Positions 24,687-37,033 of a DNA stretch of 64,000 bases are shown piece after piece. Each line of letters opens with the position of its first letter. Position 1 is the stretch's first letter. This stretch comes from an uncultured Ureaplasma sp. (lineage in GTDB: Bacteria; Bacillota_I; Bacilli_A; Mycoplasmatales; Mycoplasmoidaceae). Location: NCBI GenBank assembly GCA_947039515.1, contig CAMQYY010000001.1, positions 62,001 to 126,000 of the forward strand. Direction: 5' to 3'. The notes beneath the pieces are model-generated. The model ran no database searches, was not told where the DNA came from, and saw only the letters and a list, made by a program, of their open reading frames with translations. The translations under genes were made by a program, and so were the position numbers.

Positions 24687-24910
24687 TATTTCTTTTTAAC
24701 AGCTTTATTATAAATTTCATTGATTTGTTTTTCAGTTGGTTTTCTACCTACTTGTTGGTAGATCATTCTAATAGTATCTTTTGAGATTGGTGGATTTTTT
24801 TCTAATTGTTTCTTAAATACTTTCATAGCAATAAAATAACCTAAAGCAGCACCAGCTAATAATGCTAATGGAATTCCGACACTTATACCAACTATTAATC
24901 CAATTTCCAT
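24686..24910 (-). CDS. UPF0154-like small membrane protein
   Basis: 74 aa: MEIGLIVGISVGIPLALLAGAALGYFIAMKVFKKQLEKNPPISKDTIRMIYQQVGRKPTEKQINEIY. Confidence 0.85.
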   Translation of the reverse strand: MEIGLIVGISVGIPLALLAGAALGYFIAMKVFKKQLEKNPPISKDTIRMIYQQVGRKPTEKQINEIYNKAVKKK

Positions 24911-24926
24911 AAAATCTCCTTATTTT

Positions 24927-27809
24927 CTAAATTATACTATTATGTTTTTTATTTTTAAATTGTTCTTTCATATGCAAAATATAATTTATTATTTTTGGAA
25001 AAATAATTTGATTGAAGTATTTTGATAAATTAACAATCGGGATTATTAAAAAAGCAAATGCAATTCCATAAAAGAAATTAGTTGGATTAAAATAAATATT
25101 AATATCTTCTATTGGGAATTCATTACCAGTTGGATTAAAAAATAAACCTTGAACACCTGGAGTAAAGTAAATAAATACTAATAACATAAATCCTAAAACT
25201 AATGAACCTCATAAATATTTATTATTGTAGAAATTTTTAGTAAACAAAGTAGGTTTTGAATCTTTACAATTAAAACTATGAAATATTCTTATCATTCCTA
25301 GTGTAATAAAAGAAAAATTTGATGATAAAAGAAATCTAATATCAGGACTAACATTTGGTCCTTCAATTTGAGTATTATTAAAAATAAAGAATCAACTTAT
25401 AAAGAATGAGATAATAACCACTAAAGCTATAATAATTGCTTCTGATACTAATCGTCTTATAAATTCTTTTGTAATAAAAGTTTCATCAGCTAGTCGTGGT
25501 TTTTCATTAATTACACTTTCTTTTGCTTTTTCAAAACCAATTGAAACAGCAGGGAAAAGATCAGTAAGTAAATTTAAAAATAAAAGTTGAATAGCACTAT
25601 ATGGAAATAATTGAGTTTGTGGAACTTGAGACAAACCAAAAATTAAAAGAGTTATTACAACAAAAATTGTTGCTATATTTCCAGTTAATAAGTATCTAAT
25701 AACATTTTTAATATTATTATAAGCATTTCTACCTAATTTAATAGCTGTAATTATTGTAGAGAAATTATCATCTGTTAAAACCATAGATGCTGCTTCTTTA
25801 GAAACTTCCGTTCCCGTGATTCCCATAGCAACACCAATGTTTGCTTCTTTTAGTGCTGGTGCATCATTAACACCATCACCAGTCATTGAAACAATTTTAT
25901 TTTTAGTTTGTCATGCTCTTACTATTTTAATTTTATCTTCAGGTGAAACTCTTGCATAAACTGAATAATTTTCAACTTTTTCATTAAGTTCCTCTTGAGA
26001 CATTTTGCTTAATTCCATACCACTTAAATAACTATCTGTTTCAGGATTGAAAATTCCAATTTGAGTGGCAATAGCAACTGCTGTTGAGTAATGGTCTCCA
26101 GTTATCATAACTGGTTTTATTGAAGCAGCTTTACATTCTTTAATAGATTCAATAACTTCTGGTCTTGGCGGGTCAATCATTGCTATTAAACCTAAGATAG
26201 TTAAATTTTCTTCATCATCAAAAGAAATTTTATCTTTTTTTATTTCTTTAGAACAAATAGCTAAAACACGGTATCCATTATCAGCAAAATTATTATTTAC
26301 TTCGTTTAATTTTTCAATGTCTTTTTCAGTTATTTTTCTAACTTTAGAATTAGAAACAATATTTGTTGTTGAAAGTAAAATTTTATCGATAGCACCTTTT
26401 GTAATCATAATCTTTTGGTTATCATCATTAATCAAAACTGACATTTTCATTCTCACTGAGTCAAATGGAATTTCAGCCAATCTTTCATGTCTATCTCTTA
26501 GATAACTTGCATTTTTATTATTATATTTTTGGTAGAAATCAATTAGAGCAACCTCAGTAGGATCACCAATTAATCTACCATCTTCATTAATAGCATCACT
26601 AGAGTGTACAAAATATTCCATTAATTTAACTTCATTAGAATTATTTAAATCAATTTCTTCAGCAAGTTTTGTTTCTTCATTAGTATAAAAAGAAACAACA
26701 GTCATTTTATTTTGAGTTAAAGTTCCTGTTTTATCTGAACATATTACTGAAATTGATCCTAATGTTTCAACTGATTTTAATGTTTTTAAAATAGCTTTGT
26801 TTTTTGATAAAACTTTTGAAGATGTTGTTAAAATAATTATTACAATTGAACTTAATGCTTCTGGAATAACAGCTACAGCTAATGCTACTGAAAAATTTAA
26901 AGAACCAGCAATTATTCCTGCTACATTAGATGGATCTGAATGTATTTTTGAAAGATTAATTGAAAAAACAATAAGACAAATAGTTGAAATTACATATAAT
27001 AAAATTTTTGCTAAATTATCTAAGTTACGTTGTAAAGGAGTTTTCTTTTCTTTAACTTCAGATAATAAAGTACTAATTTTTCCAATTTCAGTATTCTTAC
27101 CAACACCAATAACAACAGCAAAAGCATTTCCGTTTGTAATTAATGAACTTGAAAAAGCCATATTTTTTTTATCACCAACTGGAATTTGTTCAGCTAGAAT
27201 AATTTCAGAAGTTTTATAAATTGGTTCAGATTCACCTGTTAATGAACTTTCATTAAGTTGAATATTATTTGATTCAATAATTCTAGCATCAGCTGGTACA
27301 TAATTACCTGCTTCTAGAAAAATTAAATCTCCTGCAACCAAATCAGCACTATTAATTGTTGATTTTATTCCGTCTCTAATAACAATAGCAACAGGAGTAA
27401 TTACATTTTTTAAGGCATCAAGAGATTTTTGGGATTTCATTGTCTGAACTGTACCAAGTGTGACATTAATAAGAACTACAGCTATTATTAAAAGAAAGTT
27501 TTCTCATCCAGAAATATGGCCTAGTTTTGCAAAAGGAGGTTCACCATTACTAGGAATACCTGAAACTAAAAGAGATACTACTGATGAAATCATTAATACT
27601 ATTAGAATTAAATCTTTAAATTGTTCAAGCATAACTTGATATCATTTTTTAGGTTTTGCTAATTCAATTGCATTAGAACCATATTTATCACGGTTTTCCT
27701 GAATTTGACTAATTGACAAACCTGTTTTTATTGATGTACTAAAATCAGAAACAATTTCATCTATATTTCTATTATGAAATGTTTTTTGTTCATTATTTAT
27801 ATTTTCCAT
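24927..27809 (-). CDS. Cation-transporting P-type ATPase (Ca2+-type)
   Basis: 960 aa under code 4. ICSDKTGTLTQNKM, TGES, MITGDH, MTGDGVNDAPALKEANIGVAMG. Confidence 0.94.
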
Positions 27810-27811
27810 AA

Positions 27812-28219
27812 TTAATTAAAGATAACTTCATAAGAAGCATATATCTTTTTGTTAGGCACCTTTCTGACATTGATATTATATTTATTTCAATCAACAGATT
27901 CATAAATCATTAATCATTTTTCTTCAGCATTACTTTGAGTAAATTTTAATTCTTTTGCTGTTTCTTCTAAAGTATAATCATTAAGCATACAATTTAGCAT
28001 TTTGATTCATTTTTCTTCGCTTAATCTAATCTTGCTAAAAATAGAATTTTTTTTAGGACTAAAAACTTTCTTACAATCTGAACATTTATATTCAAATTTA
28101 ATTTCATTTTTTAATTCTATATTTTCAGAATTACAAAAAACACATTCAGTTGAATAATGATAAAGATTATAAAAATCATAATATAGTTTTTTACAAATTT
28201 GGATGTTATTGTTAATCAT
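27812..28219 (-). CDS. Small zinc-ribbon plus HTH-like protein (transposase-type zinc ribbon resemblance)
   Basis: 135 aa: ECVFCNSENIELKNEIKFEYKCSDCKKVFSPKKNSIFSKIRLSEEKWIKMLNCMLNDYTLEETAKELKFTQSNAEEKWLMIYE. Two CxxC pairs. Confidence 0.7.
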
Positions 28220-28236
28220 AATTCACTCTTTGTTTT

Positions 28237-29667
28237 TTAAAGAAATTTTTTAATTTTTTCATTGAATATTTCTAATACTATTTTTGGATCAACTTGAGCT
28301 TTTGTTTCCTTCATAACCATTCCAATGAAAAATTTAGAAACTCGCTCTGGTCTTTCTTTATATTCTAATACTAATTTATTATTATCATTAAAATAATTAT
28401 TTAATATTTTTTCAATATCTTCTTTTGTATAAACATTTCCTGTTTGATTTTTTTGAATTAAATTTTTTAATTCATCATTATTAGCAATGATTAATTTATT
28501 AAATGATTTAGCTTCTTTAATATTTATCCTATTTGATTGTAGTAATTTAATTAATTCAATTAAATCATTTATTTGATTTTCTGTTAGTGATTTTCAATTA
28601 ATTTTTGATTTATTTAAATTACCTGAAATTTCATTAGTTACAAAATTAAATAAATTTATTTTATCAACTATTTCAGGAACATTAAATCTAATAAATAATG
28701 AATAGAGATTAAAATCATTCATCAAAAGATCAATATTTGATTTAGAAAAATTTAAATTTTTTAGTTCTTCTTCAATTAATTGAACTGATTTATTTGAATT
28801 ATTAATAAGATTAAGAACATATTCTTCTTTAAGAGAAATAATAGGAATATTCGGTTCTGGGCAATAGCTATAACCAATTGCATCTGTTTTATCTCTCATA
28901 GAAAGAGTTATTGATTTATTATCATCATATCTTCTAGTTTCTTGAATGATTAATTCGTTATTATCTAAAAGTTCAGATTGTCTTGAAATTTCATAACTAA
29001 TTGCTTTAATAACGTTATTAAAAGAATTAATATTTTTGATTTCTACTTTAGTTCCTAATATATTTGTATCTTTCTTTTTTAGAGAAATATTAATATCAGC
29101 TCTCATAGAACCATCTTCAAGTTTAGCATCTGAAATATCTTTAAATATTAGAATTTTTTTAAGTTCATTTAAATATTCACTAGCTTCAATAGCAGAATTA
29201 ATACAAGGGTCAGATACTATCTCAATTAATGGCATTCCTGAACGATTATAATCTAAATACTTAATCTTATTTTTAGTTATTTGTTTAGCAGTATCCTCTT
29301 CAATATGAATTCTTTCAATGGTTATCTTTTTATTATTGCTTAAAATAATTGATCCATTTCTACCTATCGGATGATATTGTTGAGTTATTTGATAACCTTT
29401 TGGTAAATCATAATAAATATAATGTTTTCTATCAAAAGCAATATTATTATAAAAAATTTCCATGTTTAAACTATCGGCTAGAATGATTGATTTATTAATA
29501 ACTTCCATATTAACAGTTGGTAAAACTCCTAAAATAGCAATATCTAAAAGATCGACTTGGCTATTTGGTTTTTGATTATGTGAATTAGGTGCATATGAAA
29601 ACATTTTTGCTTTTGAATTAATATTAACATGGACTTCAATTCCAATAATTACATCATAATTAATCAT
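28237..29667 (-). CDS. gatB: Aspartyl/glutamyl-tRNA amidotransferase subunit B
   Basis: YDVIIGIEVHVNINSKAKMFS..., YDLPKGYQITQQYHPIGRNG, YNRSGMPLIEIVSDP, ADINISL. Confidence 0.95.
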
Positions 29668-31067
29668 TATTTTTTCACCATTTTTTTAATATTAAAATCT
29701 TCAATAGCTAAAGCAATATTCAACAATGTTTCATCATTAAAATTTTTAGATGTTATATTAATTCCAAGCGGGTTGTTTAAATATTCTATTGCTGGAAGAG
29801 TAATAGATGGTAAACCTGCAAAATTTGCTATTTGCAATAAATCATCACCATAATTACTATCTGAAATATTATTTTCAAAATCAGTTATTAAAGGGGCAAT
29901 TCTTGAAGCTCCTGGAAGAATATAAGCATCAAACTTATCTAATATTCTATTAACTTCATTAATAACAAGAGTTCTTATTTTTTTTGATTTTATGTATATG
30001 TTTTCAAAATTTTCATCAATAATACTATATGAACCAATAACAAATCTTCTCTTTAATTGATTACCTAATTTTTCAGTTCTATTTTTAATAATTAAATCTT
30101 TTCAATTTTTATAATCATTATTACTATCACCAAAAGTAATTCCTGTTAAATTACTATAACAACTATTAGCTTCTGAATATGAAATTATTTTATAAATTGG
30201 ATCTATTGCTTCTATTAAAATTTGGTTAAAATCAATTTCAGTAATTGAAAATCCATCATTTTTAAGTTGAGAAATATAATTAAGAAATATATTTTTTTCC
30301 CCAGAAAGCATATAATCTAAACTTTGTTTAATAATTGCTATTTTCTTAGTTTTATCTGCTTTTAAATTATTAAAATCATATTTTTTATTCAATTCAATTG
30401 AAGTTAAATCTTTTTTATCAAATTTATTCAAAGTGGAAAAAACAATTGCAACATCTGTAATATACTGAGCAATGATACCGACATGATCCATTGAAGGAGC
30501 ATATGGAAAAACACCATGTCTTGAAATTAATCCATAACTTGGTTTAAAACCAACTATACCAAGAAATGATGCTGGTTTTCTAATAGAATCTCCAGTATCA
30601 GTTCCAATTGAAAAAGAAACTAAATTTTTTTTTACCATTACTGATGATCCACTACTAGACCCACCAACAATTCTTTTTTTATCAATTGGATTAGTTAGTT
30701 GACCAAACGCTGAAAACATTCCTGTTCCACCAAGACCAAATTCATCCATATTATCTTTTGTTAATAAATTAGCACCTGTTTCTTTCAATAATTTATAAAC
30801 AGTAGAATCATAGATAGGCATATGATTTTTTAAAAATAAAGACCCACCTGTTGTTATAATATTACTGGTTGTAATATTATCTTTTAAGGAATAAATAATT
30901 CCGTTTAATATGTGATTAGTATTTATTTCATTATTAATTGTATTTTTATTTATTCATGCGTTGTAATCATTATTTAAATTCTTTGAGTTATTTAAAAAAT
31001 AGTTTTCTTTTTCAAGAATACTATTTTTATATTGATTATTAATTTTTAAAATATTACTATTCTTCAT
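29667..31067 (-). CDS. gatA: Aspartyl/glutamyl-tRNA amidotransferase subunit A
   Basis: Amidase signature GGSSSGSSVMVKKNLVSFSIGTDTGDSIRKPASFLGIVGFKPSYG. TAATG overlap with gatB. Confidence 0.94.
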
Positions 31068-31335
31068 CTTTTATTTCTAAAAAATCACCTTTAAAATTTT
31101 TAGTATTATTAAATAAATTTTTATTTGTTTTAACAAATTCATCATTATTTAATATTGCACTTGAATTGTTGTTAATAAAATCTGTTGGGAGAATACCATT
31201 TGTATCAATTTTTTTAATACTATCTAATAAATTTACAATATAATCAAATTCATTTGATATTTTTTCAATTTGCTCATTAGATAAATTAAAATCGCAATGA
31301 GAAGCAATCTTTTTTATTTTTTCAATTTTTGACAT
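31057..31335 (-). CDS. gatC: Aspartyl/glutamyl-tRNA amidotransferase subunit C
   Basis: 92 aa, collinear with gatA/gatB. Typical GatC helical pattern with ...ILPTDF. Confidence 0.88.
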   Translation of the reverse strand: MSKIEKIKKIASHCDFNLSNEQIEKISNEFDYIVNLLDSIKKIDTNGILPTDFINNNSSAILNNDEFVKTNKNLFNNTKNFKGDFLEIKDEE

Positions 31336-31350
31336 TTAAATCCTTAAAAA

Positions 31351-32268
31351 TTAAGGTAACTTACTCACCGCTAGATTAAATGCTTCAGCACTAACTCTTC
31401 TTTGAGCAATGACATTTAATAAAGCATCAAAATACTTTTGTGTCGTTGCATCAAATTTTGGTGCTTCATTTTGACTTGCTAAATTAGCTTCTCCAGTGTA
31501 TTTATAACCTGTACTAGATGTACTATTAGAAGCCAGTTTATTAACAATTTTAATTTCAGAAGTTACAGTAAATGGCATTGCCAAGTTTACAGCTGGATTT
31601 GTTGGAGCTGGAGGTTTTGATGAATAAAAAGGTGCTCATACTTGAGCATAGTTACTATTTGCTAATTCATTATTTGTAGCTTTACTATATGTTGACCAAA
31701 AATCAAATTGAACATTACCTGAAATTAACATTGAAACATTAAATGATGTATCTATTTCTGGATCAGGTTTTGGAGCTTCTCCTCCTTCTGGTTTAATTAA
31801 TTCAAGACCTCTATAATCAAAATTAATATTAGACATTTTTAAAGCTATTGAACCTGAACCTGTATTAAGAGGGTTTGAAAAGATAGCAAAATTTTCAGAA
31901 ACTCTTGGGTATTTATATGCTGATGGTTTACCATTAACTGTTGAAGGTTGAGTCGATTGATATGAAGCAAACTGATCAATAAAATTTAATAAAGGTGTTG
32001 AAAGAATTGATGAAAATAGATAACTATAGTATTCTTTAGGAGCTGTTTTATCATGTTTTGGAGGAGGTAAAACAGTATTACTATCAGGTGATTCAACTAA
32101 AGATAATCTGCCGCCAATATATTTATAATTTTTACCATCAATTACTGAAGTAAAAGCTGTTCGAGATGGTGGTTGAGCTGAACATGCAGATAATAAAAAT
32201 AATGGTGTCAAACCTAAAAGACCTATAAATCCTAGAGCTATCTTTCTTTTATTATCAAATTTTCTCAT
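31351..32268 (-). CDS. Putative lipoprotein
   Basis: MRKFDNKRKIALGFIGLLGLTPLFLLSACSAQPP lipobox. Frame joined with 31351-31584 through TGA. Confidence 0.8.
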
Positions 32269-32317
32269 TTTAATCCTTATGTAAATTAAATTATATAGTA
32301 AAAAAAGAATCAAATAA

Positions 32318-33652
32318 TTAATTTGTAACTTTTTTTATTGTTATGAATTTACCAATATCTTTTTTGAAAAATAACTTAACATTACCAACTGCACCGTTTC
32401 TATGTTTTGCTATATAATAATTAACAGGAATGATGTCATCATTAACAGTATCAGTATCATGATTTAAGAAGGTAACAAGATCAGCATCTTGTTCAATTGA
32501 TCCAGATTCTCTCAAGTCAGAAAGTATAGGTTTTTTGTCTTCACCTTTTCTTTCTTCTATCTTTCTTGATAATTGTGCAATTGCTATTAATGGACAATCA
32601 TACGTTCGTGCAATTGATTTTAATGTTCTTGATATTTGAGAAACTTCTTGTTGTCTATTAGAACCTATTTTGTTATTACCAGCAATCAATTGCAAATAAT
32701 CAATAATAATTAATTTAATTTTTTTATCATTATGAATTTTTTGAAGTTTTGATTGAATATCTAAAATTGTCGGATTGCTATCATCATCAATTTTAATATC
32801 TAATTGCCCAATTTCTTTAGCTGCTGAAAATATAATAAATTCTTCTGTTTCATTTCAACTACCAGTTGATAATTTAGATGAGCTTACTTCAGAATAGTTA
32901 CTTAATAATCTTTGCATTAATTGATTACTACCCATTTCAAGTGAAAACATAACAACACATTCATCTGATTCTAAACCTTGTGCTGCATTTAATAAGAAAT
33001 TTAAGGCAAGTGCAGTTTTACCAACTGATGGTCTTGCTGCTAAAATAATTAAATCACCTTTTTGAAAACCATTAGTAAGATTGTCAATTCCATCAAAGCC
33101 AGAACTTGTTCCAGTTAATTTACTTTGGTTCTCTTTAATTTTCTTTAACTTCTCAATATAGTTTTCTGAAATAGTTTTCATATCTAAAATACTAGATGTT
33201 GATCTGTTTTGAATAATTTTTAAAAACTCATTTTGCAAATTTCAAATAGATGTTGAAAAATTAGAATCATCTATTTCTAATGAAGATAATTTTTCTGAAA
33301 ATTCATTCAAAGATTCTACCATATGGTTTGAAATTAATAAATCGATATATGCTTCAAGATCAACTGTTGTTGAATATTGCTTCATAATATCTTTAAGAAA
33401 AATTCCTGGATTTTTAAAGGGTGCTTCTGTATCGTTAGTAATAATTTGAGATAGGATTAAATGATCTATTTTGACTTTATTTTTATCCATTTCTATTATT
33501 TTAGAATAAATATAACGATTTTCTAAACTTGTAAAGTGTTTTGGTTCTAATGCAGATAGTATTGTTAAAATACTATTCTTATCTACTAAAATAGTGGCAA
33601 TAATAATTCTTTCAATATTTTCAATTACTAAATTAGTTTTAAAATTTGGCAT
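32318..33652 (-). CDS. dnaB: Replicative DNA helicase
   Basis: Three ORFs in one frame. GDLIILAARPSVGKTALALNFLLN, SLEMGSNQLMQRLL, LSDLRESGSIEQDADLV. Confidence 0.95.
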
Positions 33653-34095
33653 TATTCCTCACTAATAATTATTTCAACTTCTGCTATAACATCTTTATAT
33701 AGATAAAGTTTAACTTTAAATTCTCCGATTCCTAAATCATTAAATTTTTTAAACATATATTTATTAATAACTTTGAAGTTATGTTTTTCATTAATTTCAG
33801 AAATAATATTTTTTGAACTTATTTTATGAAAAGTTAATCCATTATTAGTTTTTAAAGTGAAATAATATTTTTCTCTTTCAAGTTCTAATTTTAATAGCTT
33901 ATTTTCATTTATTTTGCTTTCTTCATCTAAAAATAAAGTTTCAAGATTCTTTTCTAGAGTTTTTAAAGTTCCTTCTGAATGCATAGCCGCTAGTTTTCTT
34001 TTAATTAAGAAATTTTTAGCATAACCATCACTAACTTCTTTTATCTCATTTTTTTTACCAATATTAGGTACATCTGCTAATAAAATAACTTTCAT
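33652..34095 (-). CDS. rplI: Ribosomal protein L9
   Basis: MKVILLADVPNIGKKNEIKEVSDGYAKNFLIKRKLA. Confidence 0.95.
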   Translation of the reverse strand: MKVILLADVPNIGKKNEIKEVSDGYAKNFLIKRKLAAMHSEGTLKTLEKNLETLFLDEESKINENKLLKLELEREKYYFTLKTNNGLTFHKISSKNIISEINEKHNFKVINKYMFKKFNDLGIGEFKVKLYLYKDVIAEVEIIISEE

Positions 34096-34157
34096 AATAC
34101 TCCTTATAATTAAATATATTATATAAAAAAAGATAGACTAAATCTATCTTTAATTTA

Positions 34158-34385
34158 TTAATCTCTAACAAATGGCAATAAAGCTACAATTCTAGCTCTT
34201 TTTATCGCTGAAGAAATTCTTCTTTGGTGTTTAGAACAAGCACCTGATATTCTTTTAGGTGTTATTTTACCTAATAAAGTTGTATATTTTTGAATTAAAC
34301 GAATATCTTTATAATCGATATGTTCAACGCCTTTTTTACATAATATACAAACTTTTTTTTTAACTCTTTTATTATAAACTGTCAT
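34158..34385 (-). CDS. rpsR: Ribosomal protein S18
   Basis: KRVKKKVCILCKKGVEHIDYKDIRLIQKYTTLLGKITPKRISGACSKHQRRISSAIKRARIVALLPF. Confidence 0.96.
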   Translation of the reverse strand: MTVYNKRVKKKVCILCKKGVEHIDYKDIRLIQKYTTLLGKITPKRISGACSKHQRRISSAIKRARIVALLPFVRD

Positions 34386-34399
34386 TTTCTATATTCTTT

Positions 34400-34825
34400 C
34401 TATTCTAATTCATCTTCTCATTCAAAGTTTGATGTTGAAGTTGCATCTTTTATTTCAGATGTCTTATTGTTATATGATTGATAATTACTATCACTTGCTC
34501 TTTTTTCAGATTTACCATAATTTTTAATTTGGTCAATAACAACTTCCATAATATAAACTTTATTACCTTCTTTATTTAGATAACTTCGTCTAATTAATCG
34601 TCCGTCAATTGCAACAAAACTGCCTTTTTCTAAATTTTTAGAAATATAAACAGCTGTGTTATTTCAAGCAACACATGGGATAAAATAACTTTCTTTTGAA
34701 TTTCTAGCATCATATACTGCTACTGATATTTTAGCTAAGCTAGAACCTGAATTATTATCTCTCGATTCAAATTCTCTAAATTCGGGATCCTGTCCTAAAT
34801 AACCTGTCAAAAAAACTTTATTCAT
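34400..34825 (-). CDS. ssb: Single-stranded DNA-binding protein
   Basis: 142-codon frame under code 4 between rpsF and rpsR: MNKVFLTGYLGQDPEFREFESRDNNSGSSLAKISVAVYDARNSKESYFIPCVAWNNTAVYIS... with acidic C-terminus SNFEWEDELE. Confidence 0.92.
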
Positions 34826-34828
34826 AAA

Positions 34829-35317
34829 TTATTTATTGCCAGAATTTGAAGAATCTGAATAACTTTTCTTTTCATAAGGTTTATTCATTCTTTCTTCTTT
34901 GTTTTTTAAGTACTCTTCTTTGTTTTTTAAGTACTCTTCTTGTCTTCTTTTAAACTCAATTTGTTTTTGAGCATAAATTTCAGCAGTTTTTTTGCTACGT
35001 GCTACTTTTTTAGGATTAACTGTTGCTCTATATCCATAATCTTTTTCAAGATTAATGATCAAATGTCTTAAAACATTTTTATTTATAGTTGTTAATCTTC
35101 TAAATTCATTAATACCAGCAATATTTTCAGAATTAAAATTTAATTGAAAATAATGTCCCTTAGTATTTTTATTAATTTGATATGCTAATGGATTAAAACC
35201 TAATTTAGTCACTTCAATTTTTGCATTTAAATGTTTAGATAAATCTATACATAAATCGCTCGCTTCTTTTTCATTTAATTTTTCTGAAAGAATAAGCATA
35301 ATTTCATATTTAGCCAT
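34829..35317 (-). CDS. rpsF: Ribosomal protein S6 with extended charged C-terminus
   Basis: MAKYEIMLILSEKLNEKEASDL...GFNPLAYQINKNTKGHYFQLNF...RRLTTINKNVLRHLIINLEKD. Upstream of ssb-rpsR. Confidence 0.94.
   Translation of the reverse strand: MAKYEIMLILSEKLNEKEASDLCIDLSKHLNAKIEVTKLGFNPLAYQINKNTKGHYFQLNFNSENIAGINEFRRLTTINKNVLRHLIINLEKDYGYRATVNPKKVARSKKTAEIYAQKQIEFKRRQEEYLKNKEEYLKNKEERMNKPYEKKSYSDSSNSGNK
34895..34936 (-). repeat. Two perfect 21-bp in-frame tandem repeats within the rpsF C-terminus (EEYLKNK x2)
   Basis: ttctttgttttttaagtactc repeated directly. Confidence 0.85.
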
Positions 35318-35461
35318 TGTAAATTCCTTGCTTTTGGATAAAACCCAATTGGGTAAGTTTGTAGAATTATTTTAATTATACTAACAAATTATATCATATA
35401 AATAAAAAAAAATATCAATTATTTAATTGATATTTTTAAAATATAATTATAAAAAATATTA

Positions 35462-35914
35462 TTATTTTTTAGTTTCTTGTTGAACTTTATATTTAGCAAC
35501 TTTAGATGGATCTGGTTCATTTCACATTTTAGATAATTTATTTTTTCATTCAGAAAATTTACCACTAATTTTTTTGTTACTTGCTGAAAAGAAGCTAATA
35601 GCTTTATTAGCTAATTCACCAGCAGCTGATCCATCGTTTCTTTTAGTAACGATAAGTGAAGTCATTTTTCCAAATAAACCTCCACCTTGATTAGCATCTT
35701 GAATTTTTTTATATTCTTCATATAATTTTGGAGCTTCAGCTAATAATTTTTGTTCTTCTGGACTAATTCCTAAAAATAATTTTTCATCAACATATTCAAC
35801 TTTAATAGGTTTACCATTAATAGTAATTGCTTGTTCATTACCTCTAAAAATACCTAATGCTCTCGCATCATTTTCATCAATATAAATTGTATCTGGTCTC
35901 ATTTGTTCTGCCAT
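35462..35914 (-). CDS. Hypothetical protein
   Basis: ORF 35546-35914 extended through TGA to TAA at 35462. MAEQMRPDTIYIDENDARALGIFRGNEQAITINGKPIKVEYVDEKLFLGIS... Confidence 0.75.
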
Positions 35915-36080
35915 TATTTACCTCATTTTTATCTCTTATAATATATTAATAATATTACAATAAAAAAAGTAAAAAGTAAAATTTTTATTTAAAAAATTAC
36001 TAAAATACAAAGAAATTCAATCTATTTAACGAATAAATGTGTTAAATTATTAAAATAATACAAAAAAAGAGAATTAATTA

Positions 36081-37016
36081 ATGAAAAATAAATTTGATTT
36101 AATCATATTGGGAGCTGGTCCTGTTGGAATTTATACAACTTATATGGCTGCATTGTATGGTCTTAAAACTTTATTAGTAGAAAAAGACGTTAATATTGGT
36201 GGAGAACCTTTTCATAAATATAGTTCAAAAAAAGTTCATAATATTCCAGGCATGGTTAATATCACTGGAAATGATCTAATAAGAAATCTTGAAAAACAAT
36301 TAAATACACAAAAAGAAAATTATGAATTAATAACTAATACAGAAATTATGGATATTAATTTTATTGATGATGAAACATATGAGTTAATTGATAAAAATGA
36401 AAATAAATTTTATACTAAAAATATTATTATAGCGATTGGTAATGGTTTTTATCAACCAAAAATATTTTCTATAGAATCAGATATTGATTACTCAAAATTT
36501 ATTTTCTATTCTATTAATGAAAAGGAAATTAAAAATGATAATGAGAGAATTGTTGTTTTAGGTGGTGGTGATTCTGCTATTGATTGTTTAATGCATTTTA
36601 AAAATAGAAACTTAATTTCAATTCATAGAAGTGAAACTTATAAAGCTAATCCTAAAAATTTGGCTTTATTAAAAGAACTTAATAATATTGAATTTATTGA
36701 AAACCAAGAAATTATTAATATTAGAGAACAAAAAATTATTTTAAATAATGGTAGAGAAATTGAATTTGATAAAATTTTTGTTTTCTATGGAAGTAATTAT
36801 GTTTCTAATTATAGTAATAAACCAAATTGATGAAAATTTTCTAATTCAATAACAACAAATGAATTTAATGAAACTGAAATTAAAAATATTTATGCTGCTG
36901 GTGATGCTGTTTATAAAAAACATCAAAAAAATAATATTATTACAGGAATGAGTACTGGACTAGATATTATTTTTCACATCATTAAAAAGAATAAAAAAAA
37001 AGTATCTATTTGATAG
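36081..37016 (+). CDS. FAD/NAD(P)-dependent oxidoreductase (ferredoxin-NADP reductase type 2 / TrxR-like fold, no CxxC)
   Basis: LIILGAGPVGIYTTYMAALYGLKTLLVEKDVNIGGEP, IVVLGGGDSAIDCLMHFKN, IYAAGDAV. No CATC-type redox motif. Confidence 0.85.
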
Positions 37017-37028
37017 ATACTTTTTTTA
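36991..37028. terminator. Bidirectional terminator overlapping the 3' end of the oxidoreductase CDS
   Basis: aaaaaaaaagtatctat-tt-gatagatactttttttaatt. Confidence 0.8.
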
Positions 37029-37033
37029 ATTAA

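Noticed and set aside
26317-27219. + strand ORFs 26317-26505 and 26797-27219
   Set aside because: Antisense to the P-type ATPase motifs, which are unambiguous.
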